Assembly: GCA_944378105.1 (NCBI GenBank)
Contig: CALWGC010000009.1
Span: forward strand, 1-64,000
Direction of reading: 5' to 3'
DNA: 64,000 nt
Origin: an uncultured Clostridia bacterium
GTDB taxonomy: Bacteria; Bacillota; Clostridia; Lachnospirales; Anaerotignaceae
Part shown: piece by piece, positions 16,241 through 25,954 of the stretch
Layout of the letters: each line of letters begins with the position of its first letter
How positions within the stretch are numbered: position 1 is the stretch's first letter
Notes under the pieces: generated by a model
Told to the model about the DNA's origin: nothing
Seen by the model: only the letters and a program-made list of their open reading frames with translations
Databases searched by the model: none
Position numbers and translations under genes: made by a program

Positions 16241-17403
16241 ACTTGTTCACACTCCTCCAGTGCTTTTTTCAAAAATTCCTTGGCCTGTGATCTTTCTTCC
16301 CATAAGACCTGGTCTATTTTCTCAAAGGGAATCGGTTCTTTGAAATCCTCCGGCCGCCATTCTTTTTGGATAAAACGATTTTGTATGCCCAACTGGGACA
16401 TGATCGATGTAATTCGCTCCGACTGATCGGAAGAGTGGAGATAATTTCTGCGAAAAATACACATTTTTTTATGGAACAAAAGGGAAAATGCCAACGCATG
16501 GTAGGAATCGGAGCAAACCTCTGCTGCCCCATCCAGCAGCATTAAGTAATTCCAAGGGCTTCCGCCTTCAAAAATCACTTGCTTCCTTTTTTTCAAACAA
16601 TCATAATTGCTGGCAAAGGCGACGATGGGAAGCCCATCTGCGATACACCGGTCCAGATAGTCCAAAACATAGGAGCTTGGTTCATTCAAAAAATAGAAAA
16701 ATACATAAGGCTTGGAAAGTACTTTTGTGGTCGCTTTCTTTTGATACAGCGCCCTCCATTGCTGTGCTGTCAAAAGGAGAACGGGGTCGATGACCTGTAC
16801 GGCCGTTTGGCCTGTCAATTGCTTGATGATCTGTACACCTGATTTTTCCCGTACGGACAAATGGCGATAGCTTGCAATGTCCTTTGCAAACCTGCGGCAA
16901 TTATAGGAAGCCACATGGTCGATTCCAAAGCTGGGGGCCCAGGCAATCCGTTTTCCAGGCGGTGCAAATTTCAGAAAATAAGCGTCGTTGCGCAAAAACC
17001 AACTTCCATTCCATACTTGATCGCTCCCTGACAAAAATGCTGTATATTCATCGGTGTGGGATGCGCGCTTCATTTGCCGATAGGTAGCCTCTACAGAGCA
17101 AATATCTTCCTCAATAAATTTCTGAATTCCTTGAAAGTCATTTTCTTTTAGGGCAGAAAGCGCCGTTTTCCGTTTGGCTTTCATCATCCGCATAAACTCG
17201 ATGGCATCTGTCGGGTGTAAGACCATTTGAACGCTGGCCGTGAGGAAATAGAACAGCTGGTATAGCTTTTTATTTTTCACCCGCTGTCGAAATAATACAC
17301 AGGAATACTTCAATTCCTGCACCACTTGTTGTGTGGCAAAGCATTGTAGCGCAGAACCATAATTGTAGTTATATAATGTGATTTGACCTATTTTACGCTC
17401 CAT
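16237..17403 (-). CDS. Polysaccharide pyruvyl transferase family protein
   Basis: 388 residues of the WcaK/CsaB/PssM-type fold: an N-terminal NYNYGSALQCFATQQVVQEL motif, a central SGSDQVWNGSWF and a C-terminal PWNYLMLLDGAAEVCSDSYHA segment that holds the conserved S-D-S-x-H. Such enzymes put a pyruvate ketal on sugars or act as related transferases. It is coupled with the FrhB-like gene and follows the flippase gene by 18 nt. Confidence 0.85.
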   Translation of the reverse strand: MERKIGQITLYNYNYGSALQCFATQQVVQELKYSCVLFRQRVKNKKLYQLFYFLTASVQMVLHPTDAIEFMRMMKAKRKTALSALKENDFQGIQKFIEEDICSVEATYRQMKRASHTDEYTAFLSGSDQVWNGSWFLRNDAYFLKFAPPGKRIAWAPSFGIDHVASYNCRRFAKDIASYRHLSVREKSGVQIIKQLTGQTAVQVIDPVLLLTAQQWRALYQKKATTKVLSKPYVFFYFLNEPSSYVLDYLDRCIADGLPIVAFASNYDCLKKRKQVIFEGGSPWNYLMLLDGAAEVCSDSYHALAFSLLFHKKMCIFRRNYLHSSDQSERITSIMSQLGIQNRFIQKEWRPEDFKEPIPFEKIDQVLWEERSQAKEFLKKALEECEQV

Positions 17404-17421
17404 GTTTTTTTCACCTAGCCC

Positions 17422-18696
17422 CTAGTTATCGAAATGATTTTCCTCTGTATGTTTGACTGTTTTCCTCTGTCGCAAAAACAGGTAGGCAAAATAGATGCGC
17501 GAAATCATCAGGATCAATTCCGTCAGGATTCGCAAGATGCAAAGAGAAACCAGTGTAAACCGATCACAGACAGCCAATATCACAAGTCCAATGATCTGAG
17601 CCCCTGCCGCAACCAAGGTCGTTAAGGATGTCTGGCTTTGCTGTCCCAAAGCGCCAAGCAGAGGGAAACCGAGCATTTGCGCCACAAACGAGAACAAAAG
17701 TACCGGAATGAGACATTGTAACACCGGCACGGCAGCCATATATTCATCCCCGGCAATGATATGGACTGCCAAACCTGCAAGCCAATATAACATCACACAG
17801 CCGATGGCCACCAGAGGCAAAAGCGCTCCTGTCACCTGCAATACAAATTTATAATTCTTTTTTTTTGCAACATGGGGATAGATGCTTGTTGTAATGGGGT
17901 CATACATAGACTGTACGGCTTGCACAACTTGAAACGCTACGCCCCAATAGGCAATTTCCACCACCGGCATTCCCACAATCCCCATCACAAAGGTGCTGGT
18001 AACAGAAAGTGCTGTGCTGGCAAAGGTGGATAGAAAATAAATGGAAGATTCTTTTAATTCGGAAACGGCCTCTTTGACGCTGGCCAAAGAAAAATGATAG
18101 CCCAACTTTTGCACCATATGAAAATTGGTGTAACAAGCGGCCATGATATTCCCGATCAAATAAGCAACGGGAACAAGGATTAACTGACGATCATCTCTGA
18201 CAATGAGTAAAATGAATACTGCCGTCACAAACTTTGCCAAGATATAGCGCTTTGTAATTCCCTCCATTTTTTCTAGACCACGATAAAGAAAATCCGGAAT
18301 CAAGATTTGCGCCGCCGTAGAAAAGTAATAAAGCACCGTCAATAAAATATATCCTTTTAACAGCGGAACACAAAGAATTAAAATCAGTAACAATAAAAAC
18401 CCAACGGGAATCAGCAAGATCTTTGCTGTGTAGACGGCCGCAATGGTTTTTTCAATGTACTGGTGATTGGTGCGATTTTGAGAAATCTTTTTTGTGGCAC
18501 AGAAATCAAAGCCAAAATCGAATAAAAGAATAAAATATCCCATCACCGGGGTCAGATAAGAAATAATGCCATAAGTATCCGGCCCCAATCTACGCGTCAA
18601 CCAAGCCGTTATGATCAAAGGCAGCACGAACTTGGCCCCGGTCATGATATATAGAAAAAAAGTATTTTTTATCACAATTTTGTCGTATGACCTCAT
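17422..18696 (-). CDS. Wzx-type polysaccharide flippase
   Basis: About 424 residues with 12 or more predicted membrane helices of the MOP/PST superfamily. NTFFLYIMTGAKFVLPLIIT and YGIISYLTPVMGYFILLFDF at the N-terminus are typical. It should flip the lipid-linked repeat unit to the outer face. The ATG at 18696 is preceded by GAAAGGG; a frame extension of 15 residues upstream has no SD. Confidence 0.9.
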   Translation of the reverse strand: MRSYDKIVIKNTFFLYIMTGAKFVLPLIITAWLTRRLGPDTYGIISYLTPVMGYFILLFDFGFDFCATKKISQNRTNHQYIEKTIAAVYTAKILLIPVGFLLLLILILCVPLLKGYILLTVLYYFSTAAQILIPDFLYRGLEKMEGITKRYILAKFVTAVFILLIVRDDRQLILVPVAYLIGNIMAACYTNFHMVQKLGYHFSLASVKEAVSELKESSIYFLSTFASTALSVTSTFVMGIVGMPVVEIAYWGVAFQVVQAVQSMYDPITTSIYPHVAKKKNYKFVLQVTGALLPLVAIGCVMLYWLAGLAVHIIAGDEYMAAVPVLQCLIPVLLFSFVAQMLGFPLLGALGQQSQTSLTTLVAAGAQIIGLVILAVCDRFTLVSLCILRILTELILMISRIYFAYLFLRQRKTVKHTEENHFDN

Positions 18697-18816
18697 AATG
18701 AAACCCTTTCTTTTTCTTACAGATGGATGGTCCTCCATCAACAGACGATCCAGTCCAAAACAGCATCAAAAGATCAGTCCCGCCTCTAATCCAGTCAGTC
18801 TTGTTTCCTCTTTCTT

Positions 18817-20031
18817 CTACTCTTCCTGCTGCTCCAAGCCAAAAACAACCAATATCCCAATATAGTAAGTCATCCAAATAATGCTGGTGGAGTTTGCAAT
18901 GAACATCAAGCCGCATAAGCTTGTGGCCACCAGACGTGCGATGCCCTTATAACAAATGGCTGTTTTTATCATTGCAAAATAATATAACAAAATGCCCAAT
19001 AGTCCTGAACAATAGATCAGTTCCATCAAGCCCGTAAAATAAATATCCGGCAGCTTTAGATACCCTAACCCAAACAAAAGATCTTTTCCTCTCATAGGGG
19101 AAATGTAGGTATTCCAGTGAAGCGTTCTTCCCCAGATGGCGTTGTAATTGTTTTGGGAATACTGCACGGGAGAAAAGATCCGTTGTAACGCAGATCGAAA
19201 AAAAGAAAACTGATATAAAATGCCAATTGCAACAAGGATTCCCAATAAGCATCCGACCATCTTTACCATCTTTCCCGACACTTCCGACTTTCGAACCATG
19301 TTCCAGATATACAAGAACCAAATGCCGCCTGTCAGCATGATCCCCATCCCCGATGTGGTGGCCACCATGCCAAGAGAAATACAGATGGCTGGTGCATACT
19401 GTTGTTTTCCATGAAAAAGACACAAAAACAACGCAACAAAGCAATACTGCGTCAAATGGGATGGCTCCAGAAAAAAGGCCGACGGACGATAGAGCTGACT
19501 CATTTCCTGATACCCTGTTAAAATAAAACTGCGATAATATTGCAGGCTATCCAGACAAAGATTGGGTGCAATACAGGGCAAATGCACTCCCAATAAATAA
19601 TGCAACAATGTTTGAAACATGGTAAGGATTGCTGCCAAAACAGCAATGAGGATAATATTTTTTTTCAGACATTGGGCATTGACTACCCCTGTGGAAAAGG
19701 CTGTGATATGTATGATAATCAGCAGCGTTTGGATCATATTGACAGTATCGCCGGCACTTTTGATGACGACGTACAACAAATAAAGCACAAAGGGAATGAC
19801 AATCTTTGCAATTCGCATCTTCCAGTGGTTTTTTAATATATCCTGGAAAATCACCGCTGCCGCATAGAAAAAACTAATGATAATCATTGCGGTGGACACA
19901 CCGATGCCGGCCAGGGGAACTTGATACATCATAAAGATGGGTAAAACAGAAATAAATAACGCATATCCCTTTCCTGAAGTATGCTCATTGGAAATAGGGT
20001 GTACGTTCTGTATTGCAGATCCGTGTTTCAA
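18817..20031 (-). CDS. Wzy-like O-antigen/EPS polymerase
   Basis: 404 residues, about ten membrane helices and the larger periplasmic-type loop near LHYLLGVHLPCIAPNLCLDS to FFLEPSHLTQYCFVAL, the layout of Wzy polymerases (FLEPS.L is a common motif). It starts with TTG overlapping the TGA of the acyltransferase gene (TTGA). It would join repeat units flipped by Wzx under length control by CpsC. Confidence 0.85.
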   Translation of the reverse strand: MKHGSAIQNVHPISNEHTSGKGYALFISVLPIFMMYQVPLAGIGVSTAMIIISFFYAAAVIFQDILKNHWKMRIAKIVIPFVLYLLYVVIKSAGDTVNMIQTLLIIIHITAFSTGVVNAQCLKKNIILIAVLAAILTMFQTLLHYLLGVHLPCIAPNLCLDSLQYYRSFILTGYQEMSQLYRPSAFFLEPSHLTQYCFVALFLCLFHGKQQYAPAICISLGMVATTSGMGIMLTGGIWFLYIWNMVRKSEVSGKMVKMVGCLLGILVAIGILYQFSFFRSALQRIFSPVQYSQNNYNAIWGRTLHWNTYISPMRGKDLLFGLGYLKLPDIYFTGLMELIYCSGLLGILLYYFAMIKTAICYKGIARLVATSLCGLMFIANSTSIIWMTYYIGILVVFGLEQQEE

Positions 20032-20615
20032 TCCTTTTCAACCTTTCTGCCAAAGCCCGTTTTTTTGCTGGCAATCCTGCTTTTTTTCACAACTGCGGGA
20101 TTACCCACAGCAATCGTATAGGGCGGTATGTTTTTTGTGACCACAGACCCAGCACCAATGATGGCCCCTTTTCCAATATGTACCCCCGGCAACAGAATGG
20201 TTTTCGTTCCAATCCACACGTCATCTTCAATAATGACAGGCTTAGGCTTTGTCAGGCCCTGTTTACGCATGGGAATGTCGGTCCGTTGAAATCCATGGTT
20301 CATCGTATAAATTCCGCAATCCGGTGCAATCATTACATGGTTACCAATATAGGTGCCGCTTTGTACAAAAGAATCTTTTCCGATGCTGAAATAATCGCCA
20401 AGTATGATGTCTAATCCATACCGGGCGCCTTGGTCAATGTTTACCTGTTTTCCACACTTTAAGATGGCCTTCTTTGTAAACCATCCTCTTAAGATGCGGG
20501 CCGCCGCACAGTATTCTGACATGGGTAACTGTTTTGGCCCAAAAGAATATAAGGTCCGAAACAAAAATCGGATTCGCTGATACGGTGATGCATGAAAAAA
20601 GTCCATCCTTTTCAT
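20028..20615 (-). CDS. Hexapeptide-repeat acetyltransferase (WbbJ/Maa type)
   Basis: 195 residues. Left-handed beta-helix repeats run from about residue 60 to 180 (IDQGARYGLDIILGDYFSIG, VIIEDDVWIGTKTILLPGVH, GKGAIIGAGSVVTKNIPPYT), with the NHGF loop typical of sugar O-acetyltransferases. GGAG precedes the ATG at 20615, which overlaps the stop of the glycosyltransferase (ATGA). It probably acetylates an EPS sugar; N-acetylation of the 4-amino sugar made by RfbA/RfbB/DegT is another option. Confidence 0.85.
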   Translation of the reverse strand: MKRMDFFHASPYQRIRFLFRTLYSFGPKQLPMSEYCAAARILRGWFTKKAILKCGKQVNIDQGARYGLDIILGDYFSIGKDSFVQSGTYIGNHVMIAPDCGIYTMNHGFQRTDIPMRKQGLTKPKPVIIEDDVWIGTKTILLPGVHIGKGAIIGAGSVVTKNIPPYTIAVGNPAVVKKSRIASKKTGFGRKVEKD

Positions 20616-21733
20616 GACCGTAATCTCCTTTCTAACTTTTTTGCTTCTTTTTCTATCTGAAATGGACTTGCTTGGACGACATCGTTCCATGCTTCTCGGT
20701 CTCTATGCACCGTTGCTTGTTTTAAAATCTCCTCTGCCCAATTCTCAACAGGTGCATCCAAAGAAAGAAAATACAAACTTTCTTTGGAACACTGTACCAT
20801 GGAAGGAATGACATGGGCCGAAGCAAAGCAACATAACCCCGCCGCCTGGGCCTCCACCAACACAATGCCAAGCCCTTCAAACAAAGACGGCAATACAAAA
20901 CAATCCATCGCCCAATAAAGCGCAGGCATATCCTCTCTTCGTCCTACTAACCGCATACAATCCCAAAAACCTTGCTTTTTTGCCCGTTCCTCCAGATAAG
21001 ATCTGTATTCGCCATCTCCTGCAACCAAAAAAACAGCGTTAGGGTTTTTCTGATGGATACAAGAGAAAAGATCCATCAAAAAAACGGGATTTTTTTGTGT
21101 AGAGAGTCTTCCGGCAAATCCAACCACAAACGATCCTTCTAACTGCAGTTCTTCTCGTATGCTTTTGCGCACCTGCGGCGAAAAACGAAAGGCCTGCACA
21201 TCAATGGCATTATAGATCAGTGTAATTTTCTTTTTTTGAACGGTCTTTTTTCCAAACATAAAAACGGCAGATGATTCAGAATTGGTGAGCCGGACACAGT
21301 CCATGGCGGATAAAAGCCAACGACAAAATCGGTGTAGCCCGTGATACAGCTTGCTTTTGTTTGGAATATTGTTGTTATGTGCATGCAATACAATGCGATA
21401 CTTGAAAAGAACGCTCATCAGTACAGCCGTAATGTGACACATAGAAAAAAGGTTAAAATAAGCGGTATCATGGTCTTTTCTGGCCAAACTTGCCACTTTC
21501 CAGGAATCCAAAAGAAACCGAATGGGATTTTTTCGATAGGAGGTAACGGCATAAACGCGTCCACCCCGTGCGGCAATTCTCTGGCGATGGATACAATCGT
21601 CTCCTACGAAGACATAGTCAAATACACAGCTTTTGCTCATATGCTCATTCATGTTCATCAAAAAGCTTTCAATGCCGCCATAGAGTTTGCCCGAGGCCCC
21701 ATACACCAGTATCCTCTTCTCTTTTTCTTCCAT
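20612..21733 (-). CDS. GT4-family glycosyltransferase
   Basis: 373 residues with two Rossmann domains of GT-B type. The N-terminal GGIESFLMNM, the central FVVGFAGRLSTQKNP and the donor-binding LPSLFEGLGIVLVEAQAAGL (E-x7-E) identify family GT4. It is the only ordinary glycosyltransferase in the cluster, so together with the initiating transferase only two sugar additions are encoded here. Confidence 0.9.
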   Translation of the reverse strand: MEEKEKRILVYGASGKLYGGIESFLMNMNEHMSKSCVFDYVFVGDDCIHRQRIAARGGRVYAVTSYRKNPIRFLLDSWKVASLARKDHDTAYFNLFSMCHITAVLMSVLFKYRIVLHAHNNNIPNKSKLYHGLHRFCRWLLSAMDCVRLTNSESSAVFMFGKKTVQKKKITLIYNAIDVQAFRFSPQVRKSIREELQLEGSFVVGFAGRLSTQKNPVFLMDLFSCIHQKNPNAVFLVAGDGEYRSYLEERAKKQGFWDCMRLVGRREDMPALYWAMDCFVLPSLFEGLGIVLVEAQAAGLCCFASAHVIPSMVQCSKESLYFLSLDAPVENWAEEILKQATVHRDREAWNDVVQASPFQIEKEAKKLERRLRS

Positions 21734-21753
21734 GTAGCAATCTCCTTACCCTC

Positions 21754-22926
21754 TTATACTAGGACCCGTCTTCCCTGTTCTGCAGAAAGGTAGGCAGCAT
21801 ATACAATCTTGACTGTGTCCCTGGCCAAGGCAAACCCAGACTTTGGCTCTCGGTCGTTGGCAATGCTTTCCATAAAGTCTTGTATTTCGTTGGTGTAACC
21901 ACGAATAATCTCATCGGAGATAAACGGATGGTTCCAGCCACATTTACTGGGCAGCATCTCTGAAAAAGAAATGTCGTCCAACCCTTCTTCGTCTAACAGA
22001 TAAGTACTCATTAAATTATTCAGCGTTAAGGTACAGTTGATGGCTGCGTCATTACAGTATAATTCCACATAATTCCTGCTGCCCCCAAGCAAAGTATCGC
22101 AGGCAATCACCACAGCCCGCGTGCCATCGGTAAATTCAATGATACAAGTACCCGTATCTTCCACATCCTGAGGTTTTGCCGCAATATGGCGATGTTCATA
22201 GGCAGTTAGCTTTGCCGTGACACAGGCCATATCGGCCAAAACGCTTTTGATATGGATGTCTGTTCCGGCGGCCCGGGCCTCTTGCTGTTTCAACCACAGC
22301 ATTGCCGTCAGCGGATGGGTTCCTGTGCGGATAAAAGTGCCGCCGCCTGTTTTGGACCATTCTCCGGCCACGGCCGAGCTGGAGCCTTTGAGACTTTCTT
22401 CCCCTTTCATATATAAAATGCGGCTTTTTTTGGCAGCCACAATTTCTGCTGCCTTTAAAATGGCTGGTGCATATACAAAGTTTTCTGCATACATGAATTT
22501 TTTTCCCGATTTTTCGATGGCTTCTTCCACCCGTTTTAAGTCTTTCATGCAGGCGTGGTACATTTTTTCTTTTGTAATATGGCCAATAGGCAGTGGATCT
22601 TCCTGGCTTCCAAAATAACCAGTCAATGGCTTTTCACAAATGACATGCTTGCCATGTTTCAGTGCAAGAATCACTTCTTCCACATGCATGTAGGGCGGCG
22701 TGCAAAGATCTACGACATCCACTTCCGGATCTTCCAAAATATCTGCCAGTCTTGTGGTAATTCGTTCAAATCCATATCGCTTTTGTGCTGCCAAAAGCTG
22801 TTCTTCTCGTCTGGCAAAGATCCATTTATACCGGATATGGATGTCATGGACTCTATCATAGCCACCCATATGTAACTCTGCGCCGCGGCCTGCACCGATC
22901 ATTCCTATGGTAATTGTTTTTGTCAT
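21754..22926 (-). CDS. Gfo/Idh/MocA-family oxidoreductase
   Basis: 390 residues. The N-terminal NAD(P) fold shows GMIGAGRGAELHMGGYDRV, and the signature CEKPLTGYFG lies near residues 97-106; the C-terminal alpha/beta substrate domain follows. Family members oxidise or reduce sugar and cyclitol hydroxyl groups. It overlaps the DAHP-synthase-like gene by 4 nt, which suggests that both act on the same compound. Confidence 0.9.
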   Translation of the reverse strand: MTKTITIGMIGAGRGAELHMGGYDRVHDIHIRYKWIFARREEQLLAAQKRYGFERITTRLADILEDPEVDVVDLCTPPYMHVEEVILALKHGKHVICEKPLTGYFGSQEDPLPIGHITKEKMYHACMKDLKRVEEAIEKSGKKFMYAENFVYAPAILKAAEIVAAKKSRILYMKGEESLKGSSSAVAGEWSKTGGGTFIRTGTHPLTAMLWLKQQEARAAGTDIHIKSVLADMACVTAKLTAYEHRHIAAKPQDVEDTGTCIIEFTDGTRAVVIACDTLLGGSRNYVELYCNDAAINCTLTLNNLMSTYLLDEEGLDDISFSEMLPSKCGWNHPFISDEIIRGYTNEIQDFMESIANDREPKSGFALARDTVKIVYAAYLSAEQGRRVLV

Positions 22927-23777
22927 AGCTTTACCTCGTCTTGCGTCTTTTCTGGATGGTATCGTCTCATTTGTTTTCGTAATGCTAAGGTCTCGTTGAC
23001 GTCTATCATAAGCGCTGCAAATTGCTTTGGTGTCAGTTGTTGCTTCTCGTCACAAAGTGCATCGCAAGGCGAAGGATGTACTTCGATCATCAACCCATCA
23101 CAGCCGGCCATAATGGAACTTAAAGCCATCGGCGGCACCAGCTCTGTTCTTCCGGTTGCATGAGATGGGTCGGAGACGATAGGCAAGTGGGTCAACTCCT
23201 TGATTGCTGCAATGGCACTGACATCCAATGTGTTTCTTGTATACGTCTCAATGGAACGAATGCCCCGCTCACAAAGAATCACGTTGGGATTTCCCTCTTT
23301 CATGATGTATTCTGCACTGGCCAACCATTCTTCCATGGTGGCGCAAAGGCCTCTTTTTAACATCACCGGTTTTTGGGTCCGGCCCACTTCCATCAGTAAA
23401 GAAAAGTTTTGCATATTTCTGGAACCAATCTGTAGTACATCGGCATAGGCGCTGACCAAAGCGACATCCCTTGGGTCCATGACTTCTGTGATCACCGGTA
23501 AGCCCACCCTTTGGCCTGCTTGTTTTAAGTATTGTAGTGCTTTTTCTCCCAGTCCCTGAAAGCTATAAGGCGAAGATCTGGGTTTGAAGGCGCCTCCGCG
23601 CAGCATATTGGCGCCTGCCTGTTTCACCGCAAAAGCCGCTTCCATGATTTGTGCTTCTGACTCCACGGCACAGGGGCCGGCAATCACCAAAAAATCGTCT
23701 CCGATTACCAAATCATTTACGTGTATCTTTGTCCTGGACCCCTTGGTCTCTTTTCTGCTCCTAGGTAATGGCTGCAT
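22923..23777 (-). CDS. DAHP synthase, type I-beta (AroF/KDOPS superfamily)
   Basis: 284 residues. Clear motifs: AGPCAVESEAQIMEAA, RGGAFKPRSSPYSFQGLG, EVMDPRDVALVSAYADVLQI, GSRNMQNF, LCERGIRSIETYTRNTLDVS, DPSHATGRTELVPPMA and IEVHPSP. These match single-domain type I-beta DAHP synthases that condense phosphoenolpyruvate with erythrose 4-phosphate. The start at 23777 has TAGGAG upstream. Its place inside an EPS operon, tied to a Gfo/Idh oxidoreductase and an ATP-grasp ligase, is unusual; aroC is elsewhere in the window. It may simply supply the shikimate pathway or may make a special EPS precursor. Confidence 0.85.
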   Translation of the reverse strand: MQPLPRSRKETKGSRTKIHVNDLVIGDDFLVIAGPCAVESEAQIMEAAFAVKQAGANMLRGGAFKPRSSPYSFQGLGEKALQYLKQAGQRVGLPVITEVMDPRDVALVSAYADVLQIGSRNMQNFSLLMEVGRTQKPVMLKRGLCATMEEWLASAEYIMKEGNPNVILCERGIRSIETYTRNTLDVSAIAAIKELTHLPIVSDPSHATGRTELVPPMALSSIMAGCDGLMIEVHPSPCDALCDEKQQLTPKQFAALMIDVNETLALRKQMRRYHPEKTQDEVKL

Positions 23778-23856
23778 ATCCTCAACTCCTACTGTTTTCC
23801 CTCTGTCACAATCCAAACAGATATTTTCTGCCTAGAACCTGGTTTCTTTTTTTTGC

Positions 23857-25122
23857 TCAGTTCATCTGTATTGAAGTCGTTTCATCCTCTTTGTGCTCAA
23901 ATTCGTTTTTCTCTTCTTCCACCAAAACGCGGATGTCGTCATACCGTTCAATCATGGTCTGCATCATCTCCTGGTAAGTATCAAACCGGAAAAATAAAAA
24001 TCCCATTGGTTCTGAAAGATAATTGGTGATACGGTCACCAATGTTTTGCAGCATCCTTTTGGCATAAATTTGCTTTTGCATCTCTGGTGGGATATGGATT
24101 CCTTGGAACTTGCCGTTTTGTCGCGCAATCAGTGCCCGATAAGCCCAAAATCCTTTTTGCGAAACAGTGGTTGGAAAATCATCCAGATCAAATCCACATT
24201 TAGCCCGCACTTCCCAATAGTCCCAATCAAAACCTTCTCCCAGGCCTTCTGCCGGAATGCTGTAAAGATTACCAAGTACCCTACGCATGCATTCCAAAAT
24301 ATAGGCCTTACCGTCATGAAGGATGTATTGCAGATGAAAAATACCATCTGTTAAAGACAAAGCCTTTGCCATTCGTTCAATCTGTCGAATCAAATCCCCC
24401 TGCACCAGTTCCACCTGCTGGGCCGGGAAGGTATCTACTTCCACACGATAAGGATTGATGAAAGAATGCTCGTTATTGGAGCAAACGGCCACAACTTTTT
24501 GGTGGATGAGATAGGTACAAAAACCATGCTGAGTCCCCTCGATAAACGGCTCGATTACGATTTCTTTTATTCGGGAGCGATCAAAAGCTGTCTGAATGCA
24601 CGAAACCAGCTCTTCTTTGGTATCGGCACGACGAATCCCGTTTCCTGCGCTTAAATCGACGGGCTTTACAATCAGCGGCAATGTGTATTGGCCTTGTTCG
24701 GCCCAGCAAAGTGCTTCTTCCAACTGAGAAAAGGCAGTGGCTACAGGGGTGTTGATTTCGCCCAGCTGTAGCGCAAATGCTTTGAATCTGGCTTTGTTGT
24801 GAATGGTAAGCGTTGTTTCATAATCGTCTTGTCCCCGAAAGCCCATTTTTTCCGAAATGTAAGCAGCTGTAATGACACCAAAATCATTACAGCAGGGACA
24901 AACGGCATCCACATGCTTTTCCAAAGCCAACTGGTACATGGCCTCTTGGTCTGTATAATCCCCATAGACATATTCATCGGCCAGACGATGCCCCGGTAGG
25001 TTTGGCCGGGTTCCCGTCGTAATAACATAGCAACCCATGTTTTTCAGTGCCTTTAATAATCGTTCGTCATTATGGCTGGCATTGAGAAGTAATACTCGTT
25101 TTTGTTTGTTTTTTGTATCCAT
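23857..25122 (-). CDS. ATP-grasp carboxylate-amine/thiol ligase
   Basis: 421 residues. An N-terminal preATP-grasp fold (RVLLLNASHNDERLLKALKN) is followed by the ATP-grasp motifs LPLIVKPVDLSAGNGIRRAD, EIVIEPFIEGTQHGFCTY and GKAYILECMRRVLG. The enzyme should activate a carboxylate with ATP and join it to an amine; the substrate is not evident. A link to the amino sugar made by RfbA/RfbB/DegT is possible. It overlaps the initiating transferase gene by 1 nt (TAATG). Confidence 0.85.
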   Translation of the reverse strand: MDTKNKQKRVLLLNASHNDERLLKALKNMGCYVITTGTRPNLPGHRLADEYVYGDYTDQEAMYQLALEKHVDAVCPCCNDFGVITAAYISEKMGFRGQDDYETTLTIHNKARFKAFALQLGEINTPVATAFSQLEEALCWAEQGQYTLPLIVKPVDLSAGNGIRRADTKEELVSCIQTAFDRSRIKEIVIEPFIEGTQHGFCTYLIHQKVVAVCSNNEHSFINPYRVEVDTFPAQQVELVQGDLIRQIERMAKALSLTDGIFHLQYILHDGKAYILECMRRVLGNLYSIPAEGLGEGFDWDYWEVRAKCGFDLDDFPTTVSQKGFWAYRALIARQNGKFQGIHIPPEMQKQIYAKRMLQNIGDRITNYLSEPMGFLFFRFDTYQEMMQTMIERYDDIRVLVEEEKNEFEHKEDETTSIQMN

Positions 25123-25853
25123 TATCTAATCTCTCCAAACACATCTTGCCGAAAAGCGCCTCTGTTGGCTTCTGCACGCATTTTGCTGCCCTTGCGGTCA
25201 AACACCATCTGAATCACGCGGAAACAAAGATGGATATCCGTTTTCAAACTGCAGTTTTCCACATACCAAACATCGTTTTCAAACTGTTCTTCCCAAGACC
25301 ATACATGGTCCATGGGAAAATAAGTGGGACATTCCAGCCCTGGCCGCACGGCATGGCGCATTATTTGCCGCGCATCATAACGGCATAAATACTCGGGCAA
25401 CAAAGGCCTTGGCCCGATGATGCTCATATCACCTTTTAAAATCAAAAATAGTTGTGGCAGTTCATCCAAAGAAGTTTGCCGAATCCGCTTTCCAATTTTT
25501 GTCACACGGTATTCTGCCAAAAGCAGTTCTCCATTTTCGTCCCGTTCATCGGTCATGTTCTTAAATTTGATGATGGTAAACGGTTTACAGTCTTTCCCGA
25601 TTCTTGTTTGTCGAAACAGGACAGGCGCTCCCACATCAAAAAACGTAATGATTGCAATGATCCCCATCATCGGCAGAGCAAAGACGAGGCCGATGGCACA
25701 AATCACAAAATCCAAAATACGCTTTCCATGGCGTGTATAGAAGGTGTCTCGTACCTTGACCCCTGCCAAATTGCCTTGCAAAGAATATGCCTTGCTTTCC
25801 TGCCTTGTTTCATGTGCTCCTGTGGCCGCAGCATTTTTCATCTCTTTTCCCAT
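25122..25853 (-). CDS. Undecaprenyl-phosphate sugar phosphotransferase (EPS initiation)
   Basis: About 243 residues. One membrane segment (LDFVICAIGLVFALPMMGII) is followed by the PglC/WcaJ-type core: DVGAPVLFRQTRIGKDCKPF, IIKFKNM, RVTKIGKRIRQTSLDELPQL and GDMSIIGPRPLLPEYL, then RPGLECPTYF. It transfers a sugar 1-phosphate to undecaprenyl phosphate to begin the repeat unit. The ATG at 25853 is nine nt after AGGGGG; an ATG at 25862 directly abuts the SD and is less likely. Confidence 0.92.
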   Translation of the reverse strand: MGKEMKNAAATGAHETRQESKAYSLQGNLAGVKVRDTFYTRHGKRILDFVICAIGLVFALPMMGIIAIITFFDVGAPVLFRQTRIGKDCKPFTIIKFKNMTDERDENGELLLAEYRVTKIGKRIRQTSLDELPQLFLILKGDMSIIGPRPLLPEYLCRYDARQIMRHAVRPGLECPTYFPMDHVWSWEEQFENDVWYVENCSLKTDIHLCFRVIQMVFDRKGSKMRAEANRGAFRQDVFGEIR

Positions 25854-25954
25854 CTTTCTCATCCCCCTGTATGCTGTTCCATCGAGAATACAAAAGCCAT
25901 CAAACTGTTTTTGTCTACGCGAAGTTGTGTTTGCTTTTCAAAGGATACCAGCTT

